Assembly: GCA_003344405.1 (NCBI GenBank)
Contig: NOWV01000011.1
Location: forward strand, 496,001 to 560,000
DNA: 64,000 bases
Reading direction: 5' to 3'
DNA from: Trichoplax sp. H2
Lineage: Eukaryota > Placozoa > Uniplacotomia > Trichoplacea
Positions 12,521-27,401 of this stretch are shown here, in pieces. Every line of letters starts with the position of its first letter. The stretch's first letter is position 1. Made by a program: the position numbers and the translations under genes. Below the pieces are notes generated by a model. That model did no database searches. It was not told the origin of the DNA and was given only the letters and a program-made list of their open reading frames with translations.

Positions 12521-13526
12521 TAAACCGGTGAGTGGAACAATCCTCGATTTACGTACACTAAGAATGGTTGTTGTTTAGCGAGAGTAAAACATTCGCATGC
12601 TATTTACTAGTAAATATTAACTGACACCGTCGTCGTGGTAAGAATATTACCTCGATACGGCTTGAATACATCAAAAACTGTTATACATTGAAGAAAAAAG
12701 GTTATGGTACTGAGCAAATGAGCATTAGGAAAACCAATCAGCGCGTACACCTATACTACTGTAGTGGATTGAAGCACTCACTGTATGAGAATGATACAAA
12801 ACAAGAATATTACTCTACTCCAAAGAAATAGCAACAAATTGGACTGCATAGATATGACGTTGATAGCATTTATCCTAATGATGGTGTACATACACTTGTT
12901 AGGATCGGTACAAGCTTCACATCCAGTGTTGGTCATACACGGCCAGTAGTCAGGACGAGTGATTACGTGAGTTCACTGAGAAATCAATGCGTAATAATGG
13001 TATAAACTGTAGCGCTCTGCCGTAGAGACAGTAGGATAAATCCAATAGATAGCGTACTAAAAACATTTACAAATACACGTATATTCAGTTGTTAGTCGAC
13101 TGCCATGGTATGGATTAATTACTAGCTATGGCGTTAATACCTGATCGATCGAACGATCCTAATAATTGACGACATGTACCTAAGTTAACTTAAAGTAATG
13201 TACGTGTTTTTGGTACTTTCATGACAATGAATGATTGTTCAGAGAGCCTGAGATGGACTATTGTCAGTTTACAATAAACAAATTGGATCAAGACTGAAAA
13301 GTAATATTCACTTATCGTAAGGCTATAGCATCTTACCTCAGTTCTGGGCGCTATTTTCAATTTATCTTGTTAAAATTCTGAATTTCAATCTTAGTCAAGA
13401 ACAATTTTTAGTCTGGTCCCTCGTTACAGCTGATGTCCATCATAACATCTTTTAAAGTATGTAGGTGTCAAAAAGTGCAGCAGCGAATCATTAGCGACCC
13501 TAGTTTTAAAAGGCACACACACAGAA
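12521..13526. other. Spacer sequence, no gene seen
   Basis: Unique AT-rich DNA between two GTAC clusters. I found no coding similarity on either strand and no strong repeat. Confidence 0.5.
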
Positions 13527-13676
13527 ATGTACTGTACAGTGTACAGTACATTTACTGTACAGTACACAAAAGTAAACAGTACAGTACTGTACTGTACTGT
13601 ACAGTATGCATACAGTACTGTTCAAAGGGTATGTAACACCTTAACACGCTTACCTTGTACTGTACAGTACAGTATC
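13527..13676. repeat. GTAC-palindrome cluster
   Basis: Overlapping GTACTGTACAG/ACAGTACTGTAC units on both sides of a short unique stretch. The overlapping reading frames here are repeat artefacts. Confidence 0.85.
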
Positions 13677-14587
13677 ATGCTGTGTTGCATTATGTCTACA
13701 GTATGCGTATTTGCGTCCAGTACGTACTGTCAAACAACCAATGGCAACAATGGAAACATGTTCTAACAATGGAAGCGTAGGAAAAAAACACGAATATGGC
13801 TCTTTAGTCTATTGTGTTTCCAAGAACAATCAAAGAACTTGATGTTTTCTTCAAGTTATTTTTACCCTTTATTGCAAGTATAGTAACCAAACTGGATGAC
13901 TAAACAATTATTCTTTTACACTGTACAGTAAGGTGAATAGTCAATGCTGGACTTCTTGGAAATGTCTGTCGATCTCCTAATGATGCAGTATAGACGCGTA
14001 GTACGTACGCTACTATACAATATGTCCATTGTAAACAAGGAAGCATAGTAGCAGTAGCATACCGTGGTATTCATAGTCCATCATGTCCATAGTTCAAAAA
14101 GGCTGTAGAGCACTGGGCTCTGGGGAATTCGTATAGTAGTCACTATTGTGCAGAAGAAGAACATTCGACTGTTTCCATAGTACAATCTACAGTATGAGGT
14201 GCTGTGATGTCTCTTAATAGAGATAAAAAAAAAATTCGACGAATGTGATCTGTACGGAACGTCCGTTCTGTATAGCATCGAATGGCAAGGTTATTCTTCC
14301 TGTTATTAAAGTACAGTATCCAGTACTGTATGTATCTCCATGCAGTTTTCATAGTCAATCAATTGGGTAGTCCATGACTGTGGATTAGACCCTACGAGTA
14401 TAGCAAAGGTTGTTTAAATCATTGCTTACCCCCTCTCAACTAAGATGTTCACCATTACACACCGATAATATTGAAAAATTTTGTCAATTGACATACTTTT
14501 AGTACTTGCGCAAGATGAATTGACGCAACGTCCAACAGATATTCTAAATTTGGCCATTTGTTTTTGACGGACTGAAATAGGTGCCAC

Positions 14588-14775
14588 GTACAGTACTGTG
14601 ACATACTGTACTGTGTGACGTGCAGTACTGTACAGTACACTACAGTACGTCACTCGTATGGTCTACAGTGTGTACTGTACACAGTACACTGTACTCTAGG
14701 ACAGTTCACCAGACCAGTGTACTGTACTGTACACAGTATGTACTGTACATTGTACTGTACACTACAGTAAAAGCC
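14588..14775. repeat. GTAC-palindrome cluster just upstream of TAF9
   Basis: This cluster ends about 120 bp before the TAF9 start codon, so it overlaps the likely promoter/5' UTR. It contains a nested inverted repeat with arms GTGACGT (14615-14621) and ACGTCAC (14647-14653) around a TACTGTACAGTAC core. Confidence 0.85.
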
Positions 14776-14898
14776 TGGAGTACCTTACTCTACACTACAG
14801 TAGATGCTCATACGCGCCATACAGACAGTACAAACATTGAGACTTACTACGAGTTGGCGAGTACTGGCCAGGCATACTGAGCCATCGAGATTTCCAAT

Positions 14899-17655
14899 AT
14901 GGCGAATGCCAGCAACGAGTTTAATAGCAGCAGTAGCAGTAATACAAGTAAAAATTATCCCAAGGATGCTTTGGTGATAGCAACAATATTGAAAGAGATG
15001 GGGGTTCGGGATTACGAGCCGCGTGTTGTGAGTCAATTACTGGAATTGATATATCGTAAGTATGCAAGTAGATTACAAACGTATTTTCCAGTAGGTCAAT
15101 TACATTCCATATATGTTATGTTAATACTGCAACATGGAGTGCAGTAGCAGCCATTTGTGGCTCAATTCCTTTTCTCTTTGAGACTGTAACGAAATAATGT
15201 AGTTTTACTAGAAGACTATGATCTTCTGCATCTTTTCCTGGTCAACATGTTAGCGTATTTAGAGGAACTCGATAGTGTACGGTGTCGCCAATACGAAAGA
15301 CCGTAATGGACCAAAATTGTAAAAAAAATGACTTGTACAGTGCAGTTACAGTACAGCATTTGCTGGATTTCACTCGAAATATCATTAACGATGACATGAA
15401 AAGTGTACAGTGATTATAATAAGTATACTTACCTATTTCATATTTCTCTAAATTTTGTCCTCTAATGTCTAATAGGCTTGAATCATTAAAATTGTTGCTT
15501 TACCAATATACTTTATTCAACGACTTTGGATACTATGGTATTTGAGAATTGCATAGAATTTGCTGATTAAAATTTCGAGACACATGGCTAGAAAGATGCG
15601 ACTTCAAATTTTACGTCAAGTTATTTCTGCCTAGTTACAGTGTGTCACAATTTTAAAATAAAATGGATTAGCATTGGCGAACCGTAGCCATTTACCATGC
15701 TACATCCAAAATAGGAAAGAGTATAGATCATAGAATGTAAAGATTCATCTAAATTATTCATCAGCTATTGATTACTACATAAGCTCACGTACAAATACTC
15801 GTACATGTAAATCTACACTTTACGATATACTGTACTCGTAAACTTTTATCTACAGCAAGTGATTCCTTTATATGTATTGCGCAGTCTTAACGATGATACT
15901 GCAGTTATTAAGCTATTATGAGCATTCGAAATGAAATCTGTTAATTATTCTGCAGATTATTATAGTTAACTCCACTGCTGACTACCGGTGTTCTTGACAC
16001 AGTTAAAATATACTTATTTGCTGTCTATGGGCAATTTTTCAACATGACTATTTACTGCCAACGTTCTTGATAAAGTCAATGAAAAATTATGAATCTCCCA
16101 CCGAGGTGATAAATCAATGAAAGCTGGCTAAAGCACTCATTTATGATATTTATATAGAACTCACTGAAATTAAAAAGTAAAGTAAGTTAGTTTACATCCA
16201 ATTCTACCCTTGACGTGAGCTGATATGTTGCACGAGTATACCATAAAACCATTGCATCCCGTGTATCCAGCAGCACTCTACCTATCATCGGTGCATGTCA
16301 AGTGACCACGTAACTTTGTGCATATTCGTATCATACATATTTATACAAGCGTAGGTAAAATATAATATTAGTGACAACCTAATTATTATTATTCAAGGGT
16401 CCCTATTTCGATATGATTAGAAGATTGATTTTAATTTATGTAGTGACTGATATATATACGTTGTACAATGTAACTATCAAGATTACTCTTAAACTGTATT
16501 TTTAATTTTTAAAGCGATAATATGTATACTGTTAACTTATTCATTCGGATATACTAATCGATGTTACAAATATTGATAGGTTATGTAAGTGATATACTTG
16601 ATGATGCTGCCATTTATTCCAATCATGCTCAAAAGAAGCAGTTAGACGCTGATGATACGCGCTTGGCCATTAAGAATTTCATTGATCAATCATTTACATC
16701 TCCTCCACCACGTGATGTATGACCATAATTAAGTGAAGTCAAAATTAATGCTCTATCTTCGTATATCTTTATATTTCTTTTCCTATTGTAACAGTTTCTA
16801 GTTGGTATTGCACGTCAAAGGAATGATACTCCTTTACCGATAGTTCAGGTTAAAAATGGCTTAAGATTACCGCCTGAAAGATACTGCATGTCTTCCGCCA
16901 ATTACCACCTGAAGCCTTCTGCCCGAAAGGTAGCGCAGTGCACGTTGCTAGTGTACTGTATATATATGTTATCCTACAGTGTTTTGCAAGTTCGCTTTTA
17001 ACCTTTACTATACATTTTATCTTCTATCGCATTATATGAAAGTCTTCTAGTCGACATGGCCATAATCAAAATGCTGCGCCTTCTGGCTCTAAATTACATA
17101 ACACCAATCCTGTACCTACAAATGCGAACAGCGTCAATTCATCTAAAAGCTCAGCTGCCGCCACTGCTTCCAGTTCCAATAATCGTCCCAGCGGCCGCGT
17201 AGATAAGCATAGTAAGATAGTTTTGCGTCATTAAATCTTATTTTGAGAATTTAAGGAAATTTACTGTGTTATACAGTATTTGCAGCTAATCAGTTCCGTC
17301 ATGTCTAAGTTTCACGCATTAATGTTGCCTAATGTATGGATCTCATTACTTGAATATAGAAGACTCATCAAATGTGCCCGGATCAAAGCATCCGATCAAA
17401 ATGCCTTCTACCTACAATAGCATACCTAATATTGTTAGAGAGCAACCGTTATCTGTTACTCCTAATGCAGAATTGGCACCAACTATTAGCGATTCATCCT
17501 CTAAAACAAAAAATTCAGCTACAACAATTGCAAGTACTGAGCAAAATGGGTCTAGTTTAAAAAGAGGCTCTGAAGAAAACTCCAGTGAAAGTGCAACGGC
17601 CGATAATAAGCTAGCAGTTGGCCCACCTGCGAAAAGGAAAAAGGATGATGTCTAG
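14899..17655 (+). CDS. TAF9: TAF9, transcription initiation factor TFIID/SAGA subunit
   Basis: TAF9 carries an H3-like histone fold that pairs with TAF6 in TFIID and SAGA-type coactivators in the nucleus. Five exons join in frame: 14899-15055, 16580-16716, 16795-16929, 17043-17211 and 17360-17655, giving 297 residues. Residues about 19-90 form the histone fold ([40 protein letters not shown]). The family signature SFTSPPPRD follows, then the conserved RQRNDTPLP and LPPERYC segments. The C-terminal part is a Ser/Asn-rich tail ending in a basic PAKRKKDDV stretch that resembles the KRKREDDDD end of human TAF9. The length is close to that of the human protein (264). Intron 1 is long (1.5 kb) and contains a few GTAC motifs near the promoter. 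The ATG follows a stop-containing repeat cluster, so it is the natural start. Confidence 0.95.
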
Positions 17656-18011
17656 CCTTCACGGTTTACATCTGCGTAAAACTTTTGGCCTTGTACATTA
17701 TTTAGTTGTTTTTGTACTATAGCTTACGGTGTACTCGTTAGTTTGCCGTATTGACGGTACTTGCTAAGATGTACTCTTATATAGCGGTACAAGTTCGATA
17801 ACCTGATTAGGTTAAACTATTCTGAAATTATATTTGTACATGAGACGGGCAACTGCTTTATACTGTTTTGCCAAAAATGTAACTCTAATAATGTTAAATT
17901 TAGGTTATCGTGATTTAAACGCTGTGAAGAGTTGATTTTTTGAGTATACTGTACAAACACAAATTCATGTTTTCGCTAGCTTACTAGTACTTACCTGCCT
18001 TTCCGAACATA

Positions 18012-18017
18012 AATAAA
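18012..18017 (+). promoter_or_regulatory. Probable poly(A) signal of TAF9
   Basis: AATAAA lies about 360 bp beyond the TAF9 stop, inside the tail-to-tail spacer with the C5orf34 homologue. Confidence 0.45.
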
Positions 18018-18294
18018 TACGATAATGCGTCATGATTCGGTATAGATGAACAAGCGCGTACTTTGGAAATCTTATTACCGCAATGTTTATAGAATTTTAC
18101 CTGCATACTACAGATACTGGTTACCGACTATTATTGATTAAATTACAATTATTTATGTTCAACTGCCGTGGAATAACAACTAATAAGTTGGAAATATTTT
18201 CGATTTATGCGTAAACCCAGAATCAGAATTTTAAAATAGGTTATATCTCTTATTTAGTAATTTTATGGCAGCACGGCATATATTGGTTGATATT

Positions 18295-18300
18295 TTTATT
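18295..18300 (-). promoter_or_regulatory. Probable poly(A) signal of the C5orf34 homologue
   Basis: AATAAA on the minus strand lies 75 bp beyond the stop codon. It is about 280 bp from the TAF9 signal, so the two convergent transcripts are closely packed. Confidence 0.5.
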
Positions 18301-18374
18301 GTAATGAAGTAATAGCTCAATATTTTAGTTCCAAATCAGATTAGAATGGCTTATTATAAAATCTAGGTCCATTG

Positions 18375-21300
18375 TTAGTTTTGTTGCATGTCATTAATGG
18401 CTTTTAAAAGTTCTGACGTTTTACTGAGGTTATTGTCGATCAGATCGTTGATACACTCCATTTGAAATTTCTCGGTATTCACATAATTCAAGTCTTTCAC
18501 TGTTGCAAGATTTTCAGTTATGTTTGCCGACCATGGTTGCCATATTGATAGTGAAGCTAATATGCTGTAAAGGAAAACACACATTCTCGACTGTGTACAT
18601 TCGTACAGTATTGTTTGGATACTAGATTTGCAAAAAATCAGCTGTAAATTTGGGATTAGTTTCTATACTTGGACTATTTTTACATTAAGAGCTCAAAAAT
18701 TGATAGGATACCATTGAATCGTTTCAATTCTTGCTGCTTTTGCATTATAGCACTGTAAAGTTGATCGAATAGCGAAAATGGTAAATAAGTGGAGTTTCGT
18801 AGTTACGACTATTTCAATGAACAAAGTGTACTGCGTTACAGAAATGGTAAGAAGAATGACCTGTGAACATTGTTGTCCCATATTGTATTGTTATAGAACC
18901 TGCTACATCTTTCCTTGCTATTAGAAAATGCCCACTTACACCAGTTGCTTGCATGTTTGGCATACCTAGCAAATGATTACATCCCTTTTAAATTGTAATG
19001 AAGTAAGCGCAGTATCAGCTAAAGAATGAACTAAAGTCTGATACTAAAATTAAAAAATGATAGCTGTTAAATAAATGTCGCGCGATCGAGTTTACCTATA
19101 ATAATTGTAATGTGCTTCGGTCTCTGCAGGAATAAGTGTAACATTTCCATTTGGAAGTATCAATTCATACTGCGGAGAAATTATATTTTCTTTCAGCAAG
19201 TAGCGTCCGTTGAGCATGATCCCATCGTTAAAGTGAATATGTATTCGTCCTGTACTATACGCAATAAATCTGCCCAATTCGGTGATTGTGATATCTTCTT
19301 TCATAGGCTGCGTTTTTCGTAGTAATGCATTCGCAGAATTGGATTTCTTCTATGTAATATTACATTTCATTAGGAAATAAATTTAAACACTATAGTGCTA
19401 CATTCAATTAAAAGCTTAATCCTTCTTACTAAGGTCGGTTTTGCGTCAGGATATTTATCCGGAGTATAAGATACAGTGACTTTTTGCCTTAGCGTTGAAG
19501 GCAAGCGCTTAATTTGAAAGAAGAACTTTAGGGACTGGAAAATAATTCTTTTCAACTCTGCTTGTGCACTTAACAAGTCATTCCAGAGCTGCAGTTTATA
19601 CTGCGTCGAATAAGTCAACTGTTGGAGCTTTCGAATTTGGGCAAAAATTTTAACAATTTAAGATGCTGCATTTTGATAACATCTCATCAAAGATGTGTAT
19701 TACTTCATTAGCTTACCAAAATATATTATATGAAGTATCACACGTAAATGTACGCAGTGGCGTTAGTCTACCTGTTTTAAGGAAGTGTCATATGAATAGA
19801 AATCAAAATAATTGGCAAATTCTCCTCTAGAAACCAAATAAGCTCCATTTGGCAGTAAAACTTCTACTCGAAGGTGGTCATAAAAAAATCTGCAGTCACA
19901 GACATAGATATAGAATAATATATTAGCATGTAGTAGACTCTGTCTATACTTGTAGTTTTACACATTAAGATAGTCATTTTCTAAATGATTATAATAGATT
20001 TAATTTTATTTATTTTATTATATATAATTATAGATGTGTAGGTAATTTTCAATACCAGTTTGGATCTAGTAGAAGATTCGTACGTATACTGATCGTTATA
20101 CGAACGAAATTTTCTACTAGATGCAAAATTAAATTAATTATAATCGTTATAATTACCGGTAGTGGCAGTTGTTCGCAATAATAATACTTATTAGCTTGTT
20201 ATCTGTTAAATTTTGTGTTGGTGGCTCCGAATCCCTATTGAATATAGGGAATGGTACGTGTACCAACAAATCATCGTTATCGCTGGCGCATTCATCAGGT
20301 GTCTTTTCGTCATTATCTGTATCTTCCTTTCGATTCGCTATTAAAAAATAATGAAATTGAGATTGTGAACTGTCGAAGGTTATCTGATGAAAGTTATGTA
20401 ATTTGAATGGTATCGCGTAATCTATTTACCGCTACCGATAACGTCTAGAGCTAAGTGCATGGGATGTCGCCAACATTCTAAAGCGGAACGAATACTATAT
20501 TGTTGAACTATTTCGGAGTATTCTTCGTCTCCATTTGAATCGATACATTTAGCAATAAATTTCACGGTAAAGCTTTGCTGGTGATTTTCCAGAATTAATG
20601 TGGCTGCATTGTTGAGAGCAGTGACAGTTACTGAACCATTTGAGTTTCTTTTCACATGTGGATGTCCGGAAGCTTTGGGCCAGATTGCAATAGGTGAGTA
20701 CCGGTTTTTGATCTAAATACGCGTATACAGTATATCAATATCGGGATAATTCATGCAGTTGTGCGTGAGTACGACTGTACGAGTGCAGTAGTTGTTAGTT
20801 GTAACATAGATTCCGTAAGATAATTGATTTAGAAATGGATTTACATACCGTTATCTATGACGTTTTACATATTTTTAATAGATAACTGTATAGTTTTATT
20901 AGTTTTATAATATTATTATCTATAAACTGATAATTATATAATTCATGTTGAAATCGATTTACTATAAATTGACTGACTTTTTCAATAAAGTTTGGGTTCA
21001 GTTATGTCTAAGGGAGATTAGTGTTGTGCTACTGTTCCTCCAAGCGATAGGAGATCGTCAGTATTTAAGGTCGTACTGTACAGTAGGTTAATGTCAGGGA
21101 GGACAAACCTGACAATAGACTTATAGTGTGGAGTTTCTATAATAGTTTAACATTTTCCTCATTACAAATTTCGATTTGTACCACTGTTAATAACTTTCAC
21201 AGCAGTCTATATCAGTACGTGTACTTCCAACACTAATTACTTTAAAGTAAGATTGATATTGGTATGTGTACGGTTTAGACTTTAGTAATATAATCTCTGA

Positions 21301-21756
21301 TAATATGAAAGGTCCTACTTCTGTGCATATATAATACTATCCAAATGAATGTTGCGTAGTTTTGCATTTGCTATTAACAAGTGTTTGTATTTATACGGCA
21401 CAATGGTAGCAGTATACGTGCAGTAATACTTTAAGGTAGTCAAGCTTTCTCACCTCTTTATGTTCTGGATTAGATATCCCACAGCACGGATATAAAGTAT
21501 ATAGATTTCTTGTTTTTATCATGTAGTGAATTTTTTTCTGATTTCGAGATGTTGCAAAACGTGTCATTTGTTTAATCGCTTTATTGTTGGAAAATGGCAT
21601 AGAATGATTTAGTATCGTTGTATAGTTTCCACATTTTGAGAGTGTCATTGCTAATCCGTCACAAAATCTAGCTTCCACCATGCCGTTGCAATAGACGATC
21701 GTCTGCCAAGGATAATCATCTTTGGCGTTGATATCATGACTATCCTGATAAGACAT
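18375..21756 (-). CDS. C5orf34: C5orf34 homologue (function unknown)
   Basis: Seven exons on the minus strand join in frame: 21454-21756, 20430-20712, 20157-20337, 19772-19889, 19430-19618, 19096-19307 and 18375-18564, giving 491 residues (human protein 638). Similarity to human C5orf34 appears in order along the chain. Near the start, a FCDGLAMTLSKCG strand resembles the human YVDGSTLQLSPCG. Next come IAIWPK (human VRWPS), HPMHLALD (human YPLSLALH) and ANYFDFYS (human GNYFTYYS). Then comes GRFIAYSTGRIHIHFNDGI (human GRFLAYSDDKVHAIFLDGI), and the C-terminal helix begins KTSELL (human KTSEIL). The GRF(I/L)AYS segment looks like a polo-box-type beta sheet, as in PLK4-like proteins; that link is an inference. 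No catalytic motif, signal peptide or membrane segment is visible. The donor of exon 2 could also lie 6 bp earlier (20436), and exon 5 could start 6 bp earlier (19624). Confidence 0.85.
20064..20122. repeat. Imperfect inverted repeat in a C5orf34 intron
   Basis: The arms begin and end with ATCTAGTAGAA and TTCTACTAGAT. They continue inward as TTCGT..CGTATA against TATACGAACGAA, giving a stem of about 25 bp with a few mismatches and a loop of about 7 bp. It lies in the intron between exons 3 and 4. Confidence 0.7.
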
Positions 21757-22318
21757 TTGGATACCTTGAATGCTATACGCATATATATAGATGTACTCGT
21801 ATTTGTATTAATAAGTTAGTGTCTATGTTTACGAATTAACGTCCAGTAACAATTAATTAATTAATAAATGATAAAATGTAGTTTCCTTCATAAGGGCTAC
21901 TAGAGTAGTCCTTGGTGTTGAAGATGAAACCAACTGACTAGAGCCAACTATAGTAATGGCAAGATGATAGATGGATCTAAACGAATCATTATTGGAAATT
22001 AGAAAGATAAAATAAGTATTTACAGTACAATTATTGCAAACATCAATTTGTTATTATTGACCCCTGACCAGTACATTGGCCTACAGTACAGTATATCTAG
22101 CGCATTCCAATCAGTTCATCAAGACTATACTATGCAACTGTATACGCTGTAAATCAAAGTATTCGATCGTTGAAAGAATCCACACTTTATACTTTGGCCG
22201 ATGGCTCTTTTAACCTCGAAATTAGGGAGATGTTGGAGCAGTTTGCAATGGATGCCAACATTTACTCATTGACTGGTCGTTAGAAATATTTTTAAACCTT
22301 GAGCTAGTTACCGCGCTT
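21757..22318. promoter_or_regulatory. C5orf34 upstream region
   Basis: Non-coding AT-rich DNA directly upstream of the C5orf34 homologue in a head-to-head spacer. Apart from scattered TACAGTA motifs near 22080-22095, nothing further was recognised. Confidence 0.4.
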
Positions 22319-22505
22319 TCAGTCCAGTACGGGCTACTTGTACCGTACACTATGTACTGTACAGTACTGTATGTGTTAGTACAGTACAGTACAGTACATT
22401 GTACCATATTTGGTACAGTATCTTGTACTGTAATAAGTCCACTGTGTTGCTTAAGGTTTTCTAATGGAGTCTACAGTACGTCGAGTACTGTAGAGTACAT
22501 CATAA
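22319..22505. repeat. GTAC-palindrome cluster, C5orf34/RAB6 spacer
   Basis: Dense GTACTGTACAGTACTGTA and GTACAGTACAGTACAG units. It is followed by a GTACCA..TGGTAC inverted pair near 22401-22416. Confidence 0.85.
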
Positions 22506-22549
22506 CAGTCACGGTGGCATGACATCATTTTTGCTCTTAATGGGCTCAG

Positions 22550-22770
22550 GCAGTACTGTGTCACTCCATAACGCAAGTCAGAGTTCAAGGAGTGACTCGT
22601 TGGTACAAATCACTTTACCACCGACAGACGACAGCACACCGTGTACTGTACAGTCCGTACAGTACAGTGCACGTGTGACGTGTCATGCTGCACCCTGTGG
22701 CTTACTGTAGTGTGTCTATTTGAAGGTGCGCATTCCTTCACGCTGTCGTTTACAGTGTACAGGACTGTCA
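22550..22770. repeat. GTAC-palindrome cluster, C5orf34/RAB6 spacer
   Basis: TGTACTGTACAGTCCGTACAGTACAG and related units with CGTGTGACGTGTCA-type flanks, similar to the flank seen in the cluster upstream of TAF9. Confidence 0.75.
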
Positions 22771-22915
22771 GTTCTCTTGAATAAATTCGAGGCAAAATAA
22801 ATTGCAGTAAAGCTGTAAAATTGGCCTAAAATTTGATATAGACAGATCGATGAAGGAACGATCTATCCACTTTTAAAACTGTAATGCAGTAAATATCGTC
22901 CTGATTTGAAATATA

Positions 22916-23300
22916 CAGTACGTTAGCCTGGTTTTACAGTTGACGCTTTTAGAAGCAATCGGTTAGTACAGACGTACAGTACAGTAAAAATAACATCTGA
23001 CGTCATGGGCAGATCGGACGTTAGGGCTGGTGAGTTGTAGTCAAGTCACTCCGGTGTGCTGTTTTGGCAGAGTACTGTACAGTACATTCCACTAGAGTAC
23101 AGTACCATGACTACAGTCTACAGTATAGCACAGTACTGTACGATACATCTGTCCATCTGTAGTCCCAGTCATGTCCTGGATTTTTTCCCGTACTAAAACC
23201 ACTCTACAGTACCATGAACTGTGCTAGAAAAATACAGTACAGTACTACACTGGATTAGGCTTTCCTTCTACTGCACAGTATCGTAGCACAGTACTGTGGT
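22916..23300. repeat. GTAC-palindrome cluster upstream of RAB6
   Basis: Scattered to dense TACAGTAC, AGTACTGTACAGTAC and ACAGTACTGTAC motifs, ending about 160 bp before the RAB6 start codon. Confidence 0.8.
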
Positions 23301-23372
23301 TCGATTAGTGGTCTTAAGCCAGTGCCAACTGATCGAATCCCTCACCAGTTTGAAACAACTATCACTCATTAA

Positions 23373-26354
<2,982 letters not shown>

Positions 26355-27046
26355 TCGGACTTGAAAAATCATGAATTGATCCAACGAAACTACAAGTTTA
26401 CTATAAGCGGTATTTAACTACAGCAGTTTTGATATTGCATCTTGGTATTAAGAATTCGCAACACGTTGTTCTAGTACAGTATTAGTATCGATTGTTTGGC
26501 AATCATCGATAATTAATTTGTGAAGACTTTATTTCAGAATAACGTGAAACTTATTATATGATTTATATCCTTCAGTTCGTATTTGACAAAGTTAGCCGAT
26601 TGCCAGTGGATTGGATAACAGTCTGTAATACGTACTATAATAACATGCTAAATATTGTGATAGAATAGATTAATGCTTCGGTATTTTACTCGAGGTTAAT
26701 GGTATTTTTCATTGCTGTTGTAATATAACCTTTAAGATGTAATGCCTAGTGTAGTGATGCAACTCTACTTACTAACTTACAGTGAATACAAAATGAGACG
26801 ATGTTATTATTATGGATATAATTTAAACCTCTTTGGGCGATCGATAGTACTGTTGGTTAACTAGTCCTCAATTACCATTACCATTAAAAAACTAGATTTC
26901 TATACGAGAAAAGTACAAAAATTTTGTTTTTGGCGGCTGTACCTTATATTATAACTGGTACTGCCGTATAGTACATTTTAAAGTACTGTACACATAAAAT
27001 GCAGCGTTGCCTGTTATAGATCGAATGTAAATTGCATGTCTTGTCC

Positions 27047-27052
27047 AATAAA
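27047..27052 (+). promoter_or_regulatory. Probable poly(A) signal of RAB6
   Basis: AATAAA about 690 bp beyond the RAB6 stop. A second AATAAA lies at 27177-27182. Either could end the 3' UTR in the tail-to-tail spacer with RFC4. Confidence 0.4.
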
Positions 27053-27372
27053 TTATCCCGTTGTTGGAGCATTTTAAATCTTGGATATAATTTGTTGCTC
27101 AATTGAACTAACATCTGTAAACAGCTACTTCACTTCAGTGTTATAAAGTTTTCATACGGAAATTGAAAAATAGTACAATAAATTCTAAAAAAATGTACCG
27201 TAGATTTTCATAACTTAAATGTAAAATTAATTAATCCGGTAACATTTACGAATATGGATTAAACTATAAATTGTGGAGCTGATCCATAAATATTGATTGT
27301 AATGAATAGCAGCTTCAACGAGCAAAATTGCAGACTGTAGATTAGGTTCCTTATTCATAAAGTGATCGTTCT

Positions 27373-27378
27373 TTTATT
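27373..27378 (-). promoter_or_regulatory. Possible poly(A) signal of RFC4
   Basis: AATAAA on the minus strand lies only 24 bp beyond the RFC4 stop codon, implying a very short 3' UTR if used. Confidence 0.4.
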
Positions 27379-27401
27379 TACTGATACGGATATTCCACCA
27401 G

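Noticed and set aside
14081-14653. Minus-strand ORFs of 61-75 codons upstream of TAF9
   Set aside because: They overlap each other in different frames, partly cover the GTAC cluster, and show no recognisable motif.
23290-23340. tRNA gene suggested by GGTTCGATT and GATCGAATCC
   Set aside because: No acceptor stem or D-arm/anticodon arrangement could be built around these boxes; similar short matches at 28084 and 29706 fail too.
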